From Thiothrix eikelboomii (lineage in GTDB: Bacteria > Pseudomonadota > Gammaproteobacteria > Thiotrichales > Thiotrichaceae), in contig NZ_FUYB01000025.1 in assembly GCF_900167255.1 (NCBI RefSeq), positions 1-57,397 on the forward strand: DNA of 57,397 bases, written 5' to 3'. Shown piece after piece: positions 8,811-18,627 of the stretch; within the stretch, counting starts at the first letter, position 1; each line of letters opens with the position of its first letter. The notes below the pieces were generated by a model. It ran no database searches and was not told where the DNA came from. It saw only the letters and a list, made by a program, of their open reading frames with translations. Made by a program: the position numbers and the translations under genes.

Positions 8811-9863
8811 GTGTTTTCATTTTATAGCCGTAAACCCAATTTGCTCGGTATTGATATTAGTTCCTCGGCTATCAAGCTAGTGGAAATGTCTAAAAAAGGC
8901 CGTGAATATCGAATCGAAAGTTATGCCGTTGCTCCTTTACCGGATGGGGTATCCAACGAAAAGGATATTATCGAGCCGGAACCGATTGGAGAAGCCATTC
9001 GGCGTGCGCTCCGTGAAAGCCGTACCCGCTTAAAGCATTGTGCCTTGGCGATTCCGACTTCAATGGCGATTAATAAAATTATCACCTTATCCGCTTCTAT
9101 TCCTACGGCAGAGTTAGAGGCACAGATTGCTTTGGAGGCTGATCAGCATATTCCGTATGCAATGGAAGAGGTGAGTTATGATTTTGAAATCCTTGGCCCT
9201 TCCATGACGAACCCTGACATGATTGATATTTTGTTAGCAGGCACTCGCTCTGAAAATGTGGAGGTACGGGTTGCAGCAGCGGAAATGGCGGGTTTAACCG
9301 TTGATATTGTGGATACGGAAACCCATGCTTTAGAGAAAGTCCTGCGCACATTAACCAAAGAGCTGGATCAATATGATTCAGTAGCCGTGGTGGATTTCGG
9401 CGCAACTATGACCAGCATTACGGTGTTTGAGCAAGGGCGCTTAACCTTTTCTCGTGAACAATCGTTTGGTGGTCGTCAACTCACAGAACAAATTATGCAC
9501 CGCTATGGTTTGGCTTGGCAGGAAGCGGGACTGGCGAAGAAAGAAGGTAATTTGCCAGAAAATTATATTTCTGAAGTGCTTGATCCGTTTAAAGACAATA
9601 TGGTGCGGCAATTGCACCGTTTCTTACAATTTTATTATGCATCTAGCCAACGTGAGAGTGTCAGTCAAATTCTGATCTCAGGTGGATGTGCGCGTATTCC
9701 GGGTATTGATGAGCAAATTCAATCAGTGATTGGTACACCCGTTAAGGTGGTCAATCCGTTTACGCAAGTCGGGCTGGGTTCTAAAGTCAGCCCTGTACGT
9801 TTCACTAACGATATGCAAGCCCTGTTAATTGCAGCAGGCTTGTCCTTGCGAGGCTTAGACTAA
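8811..9863 (+). CDS. pilM: Type IV pilus inner-membrane platform protein PilM
   Basis: Actin-like cytoplasmic ATPase-fold protein that binds the PilN N-terminus and helps assemble the pilus alignment complex. The 350-residue product shows LLGIDISSSAIKLVEMSKKG near residues 11-30, the central VAVVDFGATMTSITVF, and ILISGGCARIPGI near the C-terminus, typical of FtsA/PilM. The start is GTG with a weak ribosome-binding site. It opens the pilMNOPQ operon; the 248-base gap to mrcA should hold both promoters. Confidence 0.95.
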   Translation: MFSFYSRKPNLLGIDISSSAIKLVEMSKKGREYRIESYAVAPLPDGVSNEKDIIEPEPIGEAIRRALRESRTRLKHCALAIPTSMAINKIITLSASIPTAELEAQIALEADQHIPYAMEEVSYDFEILGPSMTNPDMIDILLAGTRSENVEVRVAAAEMAGLTVDIVDTETHALEKVLRTLTKELDQYDSVAVVDFGATMTSITVFEQGRLTFSREQSFGGRQLTEQIMHRYGLAWQEAGLAKKEGNLPENYISEVLDPFKDNMVRQLHRFLQFYYASSQRESVSQILISGGCARIPGIDEQIQSVIGTPVKVVNPFTQVGLGSKVSPVRFTNDMQALLIAAGLSLRGLD

Positions 9864-10447
9864 TGGCGGGTTTAAATCTATTACCTTGGCGTGATAAAGA
9901 GCGCGAACTTAAAAAGAAACAATTCTTTGCCTTATTGGCTAGTTCAGTCGCTTTAGCGGGCTTGATAGTATTTGCAGCGCATACTTATATGCGTGCTGCC
10001 GTGAGCTATCAAGAATCACGCAATCAAATGCTAACTGATGAAATTAGCAATTTAGATAAACAAATTGAGCAAATCAAAAAATTAGACTCGACCAAACAGG
10101 CTCTTTTGGATCGCATGCAAATTATTGAAACCTTGCAAAGCACTCGCCCGGCAATCGTCCATTTATTCGATGAAATGGCGACAGCCTTACCGCAGGGGAT
10201 GTATCTAGAGGCCTTAAAACAGAGTGATACTATCGTACATATCGAAGGTAAGGCTGAGTCGAATGCACGGGTATCCACTTATATGGATAGTCTTGACCGT
10301 TCGCAATGGTTGAACTCTTCGAATCTAAATATTATTTCTGTGGCGCGCCAAGACGGTCGACCCACTCCGTTGCGTGATTTTAAACTCGATGTCCAACAAC
10401 TATTAGAACAGGGCAAGGAGGAAAAAAATGAATCTGCAGGAGGTTAA
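9863..10447 (+). CDS. pilN: Type IV pilus assembly protein PilN
   Basis: Bitopic inner-membrane protein of the pilus alignment subcomplex. The 194-residue product starts with the PilM-binding motif MAGLNLLPWRDKERE, followed by a membrane span at about residues 23-43, a coiled coil (NLDKQIEQIKKLDSTKQALL) and a ferredoxin-like periplasmic domain. The ATG overlaps the pilM stop (TAATG), showing coupling. Confidence 0.95.
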   Translation: MAGLNLLPWRDKERELKKKQFFALLASSVALAGLIVFAAHTYMRAAVSYQESRNQMLTDEISNLDKQIEQIKKLDSTKQALLDRMQIIETLQSTRPAIVHLFDEMATALPQGMYLEALKQSDTIVHIEGKAESNARVSTYMDSLDRSQWLNSSNLNIISVARQDGRPTPLRDFKLDVQQLLEQGKEEKNESAGG

Positions 10448-11111
10448 TAATCTTGCTGACGATCCGGGTAGTGTGCCTTGGCCATTAAAAGCTGTGGTGA
10501 TTACTGCGTTGATGAGCGTGATTTTATTTTTGGGCTATAAACTCATTATTACTAATAGTATTGAAGAGTTAGATGGGCTGGAGCGTAAAGAGCTTGAATT
10601 ACGGACTACCTTTGAAACTAAGCAAAAGCGTGCCAGTCAATTAGCCGCTTATGAAAAGCAATTGGCGGAAATGCAGCATTCATTTGGTACTTTAATGCAG
10701 CAACTGCCTAGTGGTACAGAAATTCCTGCTTTGATCTTAGATATTTCTGAGAAAGGTGTCTCTAATGGTTTAGAAATTGAATTATTCGAACCTTTAGCTG
10801 AAGTCTTGAAAGAGTTCTATGCAGAGAAGCCGATTAAGCTCATTGCTTTGGGTACTTATCAGCAGCTCGCTACTTTTGTGAGTGATATTTCTGGTTTACC
10901 ACGCATTGTTACGATTCATAATATTCATTTGCTACCTGAGGTAGCTAGAAGTACACAACAACATAAATCGAATAACTCAGTTGAGCAAGAAGGTTCTCAG
11001 CGCTTACGCATGGAAGCTTTAATTAAAACGTATCGCTATTTAGAAGATAGTGATTTAAAAACAGCTTCGATAGATAAAGCAGCAGCTTCAGCCGCTACTC
11101 CAAATAGATGA
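10428..11111 (+). CDS. pilO: Type IV pilus assembly protein PilO
   Basis: Partner of PilN in the periplasmic alignment complex. The 227-residue product has a short cytoplasmic part, a membrane span near residues 20-42, a coiled coil rich in Lys/Glu and a C-terminal domain with LIALGTYQQLATFVSDISGL, typical of PilO. A strong AAGGAGG site precedes the start, which overlaps pilN by 20 bases. Confidence 0.94.
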   Translation: MNLQEVNNLADDPGSVPWPLKAVVITALMSVILFLGYKLIITNSIEELDGLERKELELRTTFETKQKRASQLAAYEKQLAEMQHSFGTLMQQLPSGTEIPALILDISEKGVSNGLEIELFEPLAEVLKEFYAEKPIKLIALGTYQQLATFVSDISGLPRIVTIHNIHLLPEVARSTQQHKSNNSVEQEGSQRLRMEALIKTYRYLEDSDLKTASIDKAAASAATPNR

Positions 11112-11140
11112 TCAGTATTTTGAGCCTGCGGAGACTTATT

Positions 11141-11686
11141 ATGAATAAGAATACTTTAATAAATTTACCTGTTTTAAATGTGCCGATACTTGTGAGTATC
11201 CTAATGCTAACAGGTTGTGCAGATAATATGTCGGATCTCCAAATTTATATGGATGAGGTCAAAGCGCGTCCACCTGTACCTATTGAGCCAATACCAGCGA
11301 TCAAGCCTTATGTACGCTTTATCTATCCGGGGCATGATTCTGACCCCTTTGATAATTCGGTCTTAGAAGCAAAAGCGGTGGCAGAAATTCCAGAGTCAGT
11401 CTTGATTGATAAAAATCGAATGCCTGAGTTTTTGGAGAGTTTTCCTTTAGATAGTTTGCGGATGGTGGGGACAGTATTTAAAGAAAAAGAATTATGGGCT
11501 CTGATTAGAATTCCTGATGGTGCAGTGCATCGCGTTAAATCTGGAAATTATATCGGTAAAAATCATGGGAAAATTACCAATATTAAAGACGTAGGGCTGA
11601 CTCTATCTGAAATTATAGATAATGGTTTTGGCGGCTATAAAGAGCATGATAATGAACTGGCTATTTCTACTATAAATCAGCCCTAA
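11141..11686 (+). CDS. pilP: Type IV pilus lipoprotein PilP
   Basis: Inner-membrane lipoprotein linking PilNO to the PilQ secretin. Signal peptide with lipobox LTGC around residues 23-26 of this start; mature region has FPLDSLRMVGTVF and ALIRIPDGAVHRVKSGNYIG, the PilP homology core, ending with a beta-domain. I chose ATG 11141, which has GGAG upstream and gives a normal lipoprotein signal. An alternative start at 11108 overlaps the pilO stop (ATGA) and would add 11 residues. Confidence 0.9.
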   Translation: MNKNTLINLPVLNVPILVSILMLTGCADNMSDLQIYMDEVKARPPVPIEPIPAIKPYVRFIYPGHDSDPFDNSVLEAKAVAEIPESVLIDKNRMPEFLESFPLDSLRMVGTVFKEKELWALIRIPDGAVHRVKSGNYIGKNHGKITNIKDVGLTLSEIIDNGFGGYKEHDNELAISTINQP

Positions 11687-11713
11687 TAATTTTATTGATT
11701 AAGGTTAGCTATA

Positions 11714-14107
11714 ATGAAAATAATAAAGCAAACCACTGCGCGTAATGTTGCATTGTTATCCTGCTTATCGTGGGCAGCTGTCGCTGCAGCGGCTAATAAT
11801 CAGTTGGAGAATATTAGCATTAACGAGGCAGCTGCAGGCAAAGTTGAAGTGCTTCTCAACTTTTCATCTCCAGTGGCTATTCCTAAAGGGTTTGTCATGG
11901 AGAACCCACCCCGGATTGTTTTTGACTTTCCCGGGGTCGAGGTTGCTCCAACGGCACGCCATAATAATACTAAGCGTGGTGTTTTAAATGCAGTACAGGC
12001 GGCTGGCTCGAAAGGGCAGACACGGTTAGTTTTTAAGTTAGATGCTCTTGTCGATTACACCGTTGAAAGCAGTGGCAATGATATGGTGCTCTTGTTTTCG
12101 GGCGGCTCTGCGCATAAACCTGCAGCAACTGAACGGGTTAGTTCAGCTCAAACCGTAGCTCCAGCCAGCCAGCTTAAAGCCGATGAGTCTTATAATTGGT
12201 ATCATAAACCGGGTACAGAGCCAGCCGTTGTTCACCCTCAAGCGGTAAATCCGGCTGCACAAACACTGAGTCAAATGGTGCCGCCAGTCAAGCTTGAGGA
12301 GTTGCCACCACCTCCACCTAAGCCCGCTAAGGCGAGCCAACCTTTGGTGTATCGGCCTATTGCCCCGCCTGCGGTGGTTCAGCCAAGAGTGGCACCTATA
12401 CCTAAGCCCCCGATTGTCAGTGCGCTCTCGGAAGCCAAGTCGATTTATGGTTTACGTTCCGTGGATTTTCGGCGTGAGCCAGATGGCGGTGGGCGTGTGA
12501 TTATTACCTTGCCCGATGGTGAGACCAAAGTCACCGATGATAAAGCGGCTAATACCTTAAATCTAATCTTAGAAGATGTTGATGTGCCAATGAATTGGCA
12601 AAAACGCTTAGATGTGGTTGATTTTGCGACTCCTGTGTCGAATATCCAAATCTCTCAGCGGGGTATGAATGGCCGTGTCAGTATTATGGCCAGTGAAGAT
12701 TTCACTTATCGCACGGAGCGCGATAAAAATGTCTACACGGTTTATCTTGATAAGATTAAAGCACCGAAAAAAGAAGTACTCGGTGAGAAAAAGAAGAAGA
12801 CTTTTAGCGGTGAGAAATTATCCTTAAACTTCCAAGATATTGAGGTCCGCGCCGTCTTACAGTTATTAGCCGATTTCACCAATAAAAATATTGTGGTCAG
12901 TGATAGTGTTGATGGCAATATCACGGTGCGCCTGAAGGATGTCCCATGGGATCAAGCTTTAGATATTGTTCTGGAGTCAAAAAACCTTGGCATGCGTGAG
13001 AATGGCAATGTTATTTGGGTAGCACCCAATGCGGAGTTGGATGCTAAAGATGCTCAAGAAATTGAAATTGCTAAACGCAAAGTCGAGCTTGAACCTTTAG
13101 TCACAGAATATATCCCAGTGAATTTTGCTAAAGCTGCGGATTTATCGACTCTGATTAAAAAGAAATCAGTCGCTGATGAAGAGACGAGCCATTCCTTATT
13201 ATCAGCCCGGGGTAGCGTCTCGTTTGATGATCGGACTAATACACTCTTGATTCAAGATACGGCGACCCAAGTGGCAGAGATTCGGGATCTGATCAAGATC
13301 TTAGATGTGCCTGTGCAGCAGGTGGTGATCGAGTCAAGAATTGTGATTGCCAATGATTCTTTTGGTAAGCAATTAGGTGCACGCTTTGGGGTGACACCGC
13401 ATTGGTCGAATAGTGGCTCAAACGGTATTGCCGGAGCTGGTTTAGGTTCGGGAACGGATGGTTACTATAATTCTCTGACGAGTACGTCTACGGGTAGCAC
13501 CAGTCAGGTAAAATTGCCGGGTCTCACGGATCGTTTGAGTGTGAATCTACCTACCGCTGGTGCAGCGGGTAAGTTTGGTTTCTCGATTCTAACCTCTGAC
13601 TTTTTATTAGACTTAGAGTTATCCGCTTTGCAAGCCGAGAGTAAAGGTGAAATCATTGCGACCCCACGGGTGATTACTTCTAACCAAACGAAAGCCGTGA
13701 TTGAGCAAGGGGTGGAAATTCCTTATCAAGAAGCGAGTTCAGCAGGGAATACCAGTACTTCGTTTAAGAAGGCGGTGCTGAGTTTGGAAGTGACGCCACA
13801 GATTACGCCGGATGAGCATATTTCGATGGACCTGAAGGTCAATCAAGATACCGTCGGGGCGGTCTATAATAATGTGCCAAGCATTGATACTCGTGAAATT
13901 CAAACCAAAGTTTTGGTAGAAAATGGTCAAACCGTTGTCTTAGGTGGTGTGCATGAGGAAAATCGGATTAAGAGTTCGACCAAAGTACCTGTGCTCGGCG
14001 ATTTACCGATGGTAGGTCAAGTATTCCGCAATACCAATCGTAGTGATACGAAGCGGGAGCTGTTGATCTTTGTTACACCGAAGATTGTGGATAGTAAATC
14101 GAAGTAA
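11714..14107 (+). CDS. pilQ: Type IV pilus secretin PilQ
   Basis: Outer-membrane secretin through which the pilus fibre passes. The 797-residue precursor has a signal peptide ending near AAAAN, two AMIN-type beta domains (about 30-130 and 240-350) separated by a Pro-rich linker, an STN/N0 domain (LNFQDIEVRAVLQLLADFT), an N1 domain, and the C-terminal secretin domain with VPVLGDLPMVGQVFRN and ELLIFVTPKIV. Length and order match PilQ. Last pilus gene of the operon; aroK follows after 71 bases. Confidence 0.96.
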   Translation: MKIIKQTTARNVALLSCLSWAAVAAAANNQLENISINEAAAGKVEVLLNFSSPVAIPKGFVMENPPRIVFDFPGVEVAPTARHNNTKRGVLNAVQAAGSKGQTRLVFKLDALVDYTVESSGNDMVLLFSGGSAHKPAATERVSSAQTVAPASQLKADESYNWYHKPGTEPAVVHPQAVNPAAQTLSQMVPPVKLEELPPPPPKPAKASQPLVYRPIAPPAVVQPRVAPIPKPPIVSALSEAKSIYGLRSVDFRREPDGGGRVIITLPDGETKVTDDKAANTLNLILEDVDVPMNWQKRLDVVDFATPVSNIQISQRGMNGRVSIMASEDFTYRTERDKNVYTVYLDKIKAPKKEVLGEKKKKTFSGEKLSLNFQDIEVRAVLQLLADFTNKNIVVSDSVDGNITVRLKDVPWDQALDIVLESKNLGMRENGNVIWVAPNAELDAKDAQEIEIAKRKVELEPLVTEYIPVNFAKAADLSTLIKKKSVADEETSHSLLSARGSVSFDDRTNTLLIQDTATQVAEIRDLIKILDVPVQQVVIESRIVIANDSFGKQLGARFGVTPHWSNSGSNGIAGAGLGSGTDGYYNSLTSTSTGSTSQVKLPGLTDRLSVNLPTAGAAGKFGFSILTSDFLLDLELSALQAESKGEIIATPRVITSNQTKAVIEQGVEIPYQEASSAGNTSTSFKKAVLSLEVTPQITPDEHISMDLKVNQDTVGAVYNNVPSIDTREIQTKVLVENGQTVVLGGVHEENRIKSSTKVPVLGDLPMVGQVFRNTNRSDTKRELLIFVTPKIVDSKSK

Positions 14108-14178
14108 AATCACTAGTTTAGGGATCAAGCTGCATAATTTGGCTTGATTCCCTTGCTGACTGCTGGCATAACTCCACC

Positions 14179-14721
14179 ATGCAAGACAACATCATCTTAG
14201 TTGGCCTCATGGGGGCAGGCAAATCGACCATTGGTCGGCAATTAGCACGACGGTTTAATCTAGAATTTTATGATTCTGATAAGACTATTGAGGCTCGGAC
14301 AGGCGTGCCAATTCCGACGATTTTCGAAATGGAAGGAGAGCAAGGCTTTCGGGATCGCGAGGAGCAGGTGATTGCTGAGCTAAGCCAATTGCGTGGCGTT
14401 GTATTAGCCACTGGTGGTGGTAGTATTTTGCGGGAGGCTAATCGGGCAGCGCTGACTCGCTCGGGTCGGGTGGTCTATCTACGTGCTTCTGCTGAGCAGC
14501 TATATAATCGTATTCATCACGATAAAAATCGCCCCCTGATGCAAACCGATAATCCTTTGCAAACTTTACGTAGTTTATTACAAGCACGTGAAGCACATTA
14601 TCTAGAGGTGGCTGATTTAATCGTGCCGACAGGTAAACAAAAAGTGGCTCATATTGTCAATCTGATTGCGCAAAAATTAAATCAGTTACAGGATTTACCC
14701 TATGCAAACGCTCAATCTTGA
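14179..14721 (+). CDS. aroK: Shikimate kinase
   Basis: Phosphorylates shikimate in aromatic amino-acid synthesis. The 180-residue P-loop enzyme shows [17 protein letters not shown] near residues 9-25, the DSD/T shikimate-binding region ([13 protein letters not shown]), GFRDREEQ and the LATGGGS motif near 75-81. Lies between pilQ and aroB as in most gammaproteobacteria. No clear ribosome-binding site before the ATG. The stop overlaps aroB by 20 bases. Confidence 0.95.
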   Translation: MQDNIILVGLMGAGKSTIGRQLARRFNLEFYDSDKTIEARTGVPIPTIFEMEGEQGFRDREEQVIAELSQLRGVVLATGGGSILREANRAALTRSGRVVYLRASAEQLYNRIHHDKNRPLMQTDNPLQTLRSLLQAREAHYLEVADLIVPTGKQKVAHIVNLIAQKLNQLQDLPYANAQS

Positions 14722-15784
14722 TCTCGGTGATCGCAGTTATCCTATTTATATTGGCCAGGGTTTGTTACAAAGGCCTGAGTTATTAACCGAGCATTTACAG
14801 GGTAAAAGCGCGATTGCCGTCACAAATACAACGATTGCACCTTTATATTTAGCAGCAGTAACCACGGCTTTAGCAGCTTATAAGCACTCAGCGGTTATTT
14901 TGCCCGATGGTGAGGCTTATAAAAATCTAGCGACACTCGACCAAATCTATACCCATTTATTGGAGCATCAAGCGGATCGAAAAACCACGCTGCTTGCCTT
15001 AGGCGGTGGAGTGGTCGGTGATATGACGGGGTTCGCTGCTGCAAGCTATCAACGAGGTATTAACTTTATTCAAGTACCGACCACTTTATTGGCGATGGTC
15101 GATTCTTCAGTCGGGGGTAAAACTGGAGTCAATCACCCACTTGGGAAAAATATGATCGGTGCTTTTCACCAGCCCCAAGCCGTGATCATTGATACGGATA
15201 CTTTAAATACCTTGGCAGATCGTGAGCTCAGTGCTGGGCTGGCTGAGGTGATTAAGTATGGACTGATTCGTGACCCTGAGTTCCTTACTTGGCTTGATAC
15301 CGAGATGGAGGCTTTATTAGCGCGTGATCCTGAAGCGTTAAGCTATGCGATTGAGCGTTCGTGCCGACATAAAGCTGAGATCGTGGCGGCTGATGAGCGT
15401 GAATCCGGGCAACGTGCTTTATTGAATCTCGGCCATACTTTTGGACATGCGATTGAGGCTGCAATGGGATATGGGCAATGGTTGCATGGTGAAGCGGTCG
15501 CAACGGGTATGGTGATGGCAGCAGAATTATCCGTGCAGATGGGTTGGTTGACTCAGGCGGAGCTGCACGTTATTCGGCATTTATTAGAGCGTGCAGGTTT
15601 ACCGACTGAGCCACCGACTACGATGACAGGTGATGATTTTATGCGCTTTATGTCCGTGGATAAAAAAGTCTTAGATGGCAGTTTACGTTTGGTTTTAATG
15701 AAATCTTTGGGTGAGTCGATCGTGACCGCTGATTTTGATCCAGCAGCTCTCAACCGAGTCCTGCATCGTGATCGGGTGAGTTAG
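14702..15784 (+). CDS. aroB: 3-dehydroquinate synthase
   Basis: NAD- and metal-dependent cyclisation of DAHP to 3-dehydroquinate, second step of the shikimate pathway. The 360-residue product has [21 protein letters not shown] near residues 99-119, [13 protein letters not shown], the lyase segment with Glu ligand ([13 protein letters not shown]) and [12 protein letters not shown] carrying His ligands. Coupled to aroK and followed four bases later by the dgt frame. Confidence 0.96.
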   Translation: MQTLNLDLGDRSYPIYIGQGLLQRPELLTEHLQGKSAIAVTNTTIAPLYLAAVTTALAAYKHSAVILPDGEAYKNLATLDQIYTHLLEHQADRKTTLLALGGGVVGDMTGFAAASYQRGINFIQVPTTLLAMVDSSVGGKTGVNHPLGKNMIGAFHQPQAVIIDTDTLNTLADRELSAGLAEVIKYGLIRDPEFLTWLDTEMEALLARDPEALSYAIERSCRHKAEIVAADERESGQRALLNLGHTFGHAIEAAMGYGQWLHGEAVATGMVMAAELSVQMGWLTQAELHVIRHLLERAGLPTEPPTTMTGDDFMRFMSVDKKVLDGSLRLVLMKSLGESIVTADFDPAALNRVLHRDRVS

Positions 15785-15793
15785 GAGGTGAGG

Positions 15794-16942
15794 ATGAGTG
15801 CTGCTTATGCTGCTCAAGCTGAAGCGACTCGGGGGCGACGTTTCCCGGAGGCGGCACCCCAATATCGCTCAGAGTTTCAGCGTGATCGTGACCGTGTGAT
15901 TCATTCCAAGGCTTTTCGGCGTCTTGAATATAAAACACAGGTATTCGTCAATCATGAAGGTGATTTGTACCGAACTCGCTTAACCCACTCTATTGAAGTT
16001 GCACAAATTGCACGTACCGTTGCTCGGAGTATGGGTTTAAATGAGGATCTGACCGAGGCCATTGCCCTCGCACATGATTTAGGTCATACCCCGTTTGGAC
16101 ATGCAGGCCAAGATGAGCTTAATGCCTGCATGCAAGCGTATGGCGGCTTTGAGCATAATTTACAATCATTGCGCGTGGTGGATTGGTTAGAGGATAGCTA
16201 TGCCGAGTTTGCGGGTTTAAACCTCACATTTGAAACCCGGGAGGGGATTTTAAAGCATTGTGCGCTCAAACATGCCCAGCAATTAGGCGCGGTTGGCGAG
16301 CGGTTTTTAAATAAAACCCAAGCGTCTTTAGAGGCACAACTCACTAATTTAGCGGATGAAATTGCGTATAATAATCACGATATTGAAGATGGCTTACGTT
16401 CTGGCTTAATTAGCTTAGAGCAAATGCAGCAAGTTCCGGTGTTTGCAAAAGAATATCAATTAGTGCTGAGTCAATATCCGCAGTTAGAAGGGCGCAGCTT
16501 AGTGCGTGAAACCTTGCGGCGCTTAATCAGTACGATGGTGGTCGATCTGATCGAAACCAGTCAAGCCTTAATTGAGGCAGCCGGAGTGAGTAGCGTAGAC
16601 GAAGTGCGTCAACAGCCCAAGCCTTTAATTCAATACAGCGCACCGATGTGGTCTGCAAAAAACGAGCTAAAGCGTTTCCTACGAGAAAATCTCTATTTTC
16701 ATCCGATAGTGTATCGTATGTCATGGCGAGCACGGCGGGTGATACGTGAATTATTCCAAGCTTATTTCCACGACCCGCGTTTATTGCCACCGAAATATCA
16801 AACTTTCGTTAAGCAATACGCAGCGCAAGAGGGTGAACTAGGCCGCGCTAGAGCAATTGCGGATTATATTGCTGGGATGACGGATCGCTATGCCTTAAAG
16901 CAATATGCTGAATTATTTGATATGGACAGAGGAAAATTGTGA
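15794..16942 (+). CDS. dgt: dGTP triphosphohydrolase-like protein
   Basis: HD-domain enzyme expected to hydrolyse dNTPs to deoxynucleoside and triphosphate. The 382-residue product carries [20 protein letters not shown], the HD motif in [19 protein letters not shown], and a later [13 protein letters not shown] segment, the four metal ligands of the dGTPase group (shorter type 2 relatives). Start chosen at ATG 15794 because AGGAGG lies five bases before it; the frame also opens with GTG six bases earlier. Neighbour of aroB, conserved in Pseudomonas-like genomes. Confidence 0.92.
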   Translation: MSAAYAAQAEATRGRRFPEAAPQYRSEFQRDRDRVIHSKAFRRLEYKTQVFVNHEGDLYRTRLTHSIEVAQIARTVARSMGLNEDLTEAIALAHDLGHTPFGHAGQDELNACMQAYGGFEHNLQSLRVVDWLEDSYAEFAGLNLTFETREGILKHCALKHAQQLGAVGERFLNKTQASLEAQLTNLADEIAYNNHDIEDGLRSGLISLEQMQQVPVFAKEYQLVLSQYPQLEGRSLVRETLRRLISTMVVDLIETSQALIEAAGVSSVDEVRQQPKPLIQYSAPMWSAKNELKRFLRENLYFHPIVYRMSWRARRVIRELFQAYFHDPRLLPPKYQTFVKQYAAQEGELGRARAIADYIAGMTDRYALKQYAELFDMDRGKL

Positions 16943-16951
16943 AAAAACTTT

Positions 16952-16980
16952 AAAGTGTAAACCGCAGCTTACACTTTTTT
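16952..16980 (+). terminator. Rho-independent terminator of pilM-dgt operon
   Basis: AAAGTGTAA and TTACACTTT form a 9-bp stem with an 8-base loop and run into TTT. It starts 10 bases after the dgt stop. Confidence 0.8.
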
Positions 16981-17024
16981 CGCTAAGATCTAATCTCTCT
17001 CTACATATCGACCCTAAGTCGTTG

Positions 17025-17052
17025 ACCTGGATTATGTTGCCATAATCCAGGT
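17025..17052. repeat. Perfect 12-bp inverted repeat with 4-base loop
   Basis: ACCTGGATTATG and CATAATCCAGGT flank TTGC, a perfect hairpin in the 207-base gap between dgt and ybaK. No T-run follows, and the strong dgt terminator lies upstream, so it is not an obvious terminator. It could be a small repetitive element or a protein-binding site. Confidence 0.7.
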
Positions 17053-17149
17053 AATTTAACTCAGTGGTCATTCATCTCGATAATTCAGTATTTCTTGTGC
17101 AAATGCAGCATAATAAGAAGCACGATGAGACATTTAATCTAATTTTTCC

Positions 17150-17623
17150 ATGACACCTGCCATTTTAATGGTACGCAAAGCGGGTCTACCTTTTCAGACG
17201 CATGAGTACCGACACGACCCTACAATTCGTGTCTATGGGCTAGAGGCAGCAGAAGCTTTGCAAGTAGAACCTGAGCGTGTGTTTAAAACACTGGTCGTGG
17301 TTTTAGAGGGTGATGGGAAAAAAATGGCGGTCGGGATCGTACCGGTTACTCAACAACTCGATGTCAAAGCCTTAGCCAAAGCTATGGGTGCAAAAAAAGC
17401 TGAAATGGCTGATCCTAAGCAGGCTGAGCGGATAACAGGTTATTTAGTCGGTGGTATTAGCCCTTTAGGGCAAAAACGACGTTTACCCACCGTATTAGAT
17501 GAATCAGCGCTTGAATTTGAGACTATTTTTGTCAGTGCAGGGCGGCGTGGCTTAGAAATTGAGCTATGCCCTAGCCATTTAATGGAACTCTGCCAAGCGG
17601 ATGCCGTTGCTATTTGTCGATAA
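17150..17623 (+). CDS. ybaK: Cys-tRNA(Pro)/Cys-tRNA(Cys) deacylase YbaK
   Basis: Trans-editing enzyme that removes Cys from mischarged tRNA(Pro). The 157-residue single-domain product has the YbaK/EbsC fold markers: HEYRHDPTIRVYGLEAAEAL near the start, ERVFKTLVV with the conserved Lys, and GGISPLGQKRRLPTVLDE near residues 102-119. Length agrees with the family (about 155-160). Probably monocistronic, between the perfect inverted repeat and galU. Confidence 0.93.
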   Translation: MTPAILMVRKAGLPFQTHEYRHDPTIRVYGLEAAEALQVEPERVFKTLVVVLEGDGKKMAVGIVPVTQQLDVKALAKAMGAKKAEMADPKQAERITGYLVGGISPLGQKRRLPTVLDESALEFETIFVSAGRRGLEIELCPSHLMELCQADAVAICR

Positions 17624-17699
17624 ATAAATTTCAGTACCCTTGATGGTCACTGACTCACTAATCAATAACGTAAACATCTAAAGATTTGAGGGATCTACT

Positions 17700-18614
17700 A
17701 TGCTGGAGCAGAGCAAACATAAAATTCGTAAAGCGGTTATTCCCGTCGCTGGCCTAGGGACGCGGATGCTACCAGCGACTAAGGCTATTCCTAAAGAAAT
17801 GCTGCCCGTTGTGGATAAGCCGCTGATTCAATACATTGTGAATGAATGTGTTGAGGCGGGTATTCGCGAAATTGTTCTCGTCACGCACAATAGTAAAAAC
17901 TCGATCGAAAATCATTTCGATACCAGTTTTGAATTAGAAACCATGCTAGAAAAGCGGGTTAAGCGTCAACTCTTAGACGAAGTGCGCTCTATCTGCCCAA
18001 AAACAGTGACGATCATGCATGTACGCCAAGGTGAAGCCAAGGGCTTAGGGCATGCGATTATGTGTGCACATCCGGTTGTGGGGCATGCTCCGGTGGCCGT
18101 ATTGTTACCGGATGTTTTGATTGATGATGCGGCCAGTAATTTAAAAACAGATAATTTAGCCGAGATGTTACGTCTGTATGATGAAACCGGCATCAGCCAG
18201 ATTATGGTCGAACCTGTGCCGATGGAGCGGGTTTCTTCTTATGGTGTGGTGGATATTAATGGCCATACTTTAGAGCCGGGTTCATCAGTGGCGATGAGTG
18301 CCATTGTTGAAAAACCGGATGTAGATAGCGCTCCTTCTAATTTGGCGGTTGTCGGGCGTTATGTTTTATCCCCACATATTTGGGATTGGCTCAAGCGTAC
18401 TCCATTAGGCGCGGGTGATGAAATTCAGTTGACGGACACCATCGCCTTATTGATGCGTGAATACCAAGTCAATGCCTTCCATTTAAAAGGTAAAAGTCAC
18501 GACTGTGGTTCTAAATTAGGTTATATGATGGCTAATGTCGAATATGGCTTACGTCATCCGAATATTTCTAAAGAGTTTGCTAACTATTTAAAAGAACAAG
18601 TTAAAGCACTTTAA
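17700..18614 (+). CDS. galU: UTP-glucose-1-phosphate uridylyltransferase
   Basis: Makes UDP-glucose for polysaccharide and LPS synthesis. The 304-residue product has the nucleotidyltransferase signature [19 protein letters not shown] near residues 19-37, LPDVLIDD, and the C-terminal [21 protein letters not shown] block that separates GalU from RmlA-type enzymes. A GAGGG site precedes the ATG. Convergent with the regulator at 18628. Confidence 0.95.
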   Translation: MLEQSKHKIRKAVIPVAGLGTRMLPATKAIPKEMLPVVDKPLIQYIVNECVEAGIREIVLVTHNSKNSIENHFDTSFELETMLEKRVKRQLLDEVRSICPKTVTIMHVRQGEAKGLGHAIMCAHPVVGHAPVAVLLPDVLIDDAASNLKTDNLAEMLRLYDETGISQIMVEPVPMERVSSYGVVDINGHTLEPGSSVAMSAIVEKPDVDSAPSNLAVVGRYVLSPHIWDWLKRTPLGAGDEIQLTDTIALLMREYQVNAFHLKGKSHDCGSKLGYMMANVEYGLRHPNISKEFANYLKEQVKAL

Positions 18615-18627
18615 CGGGTTCTAGCCT

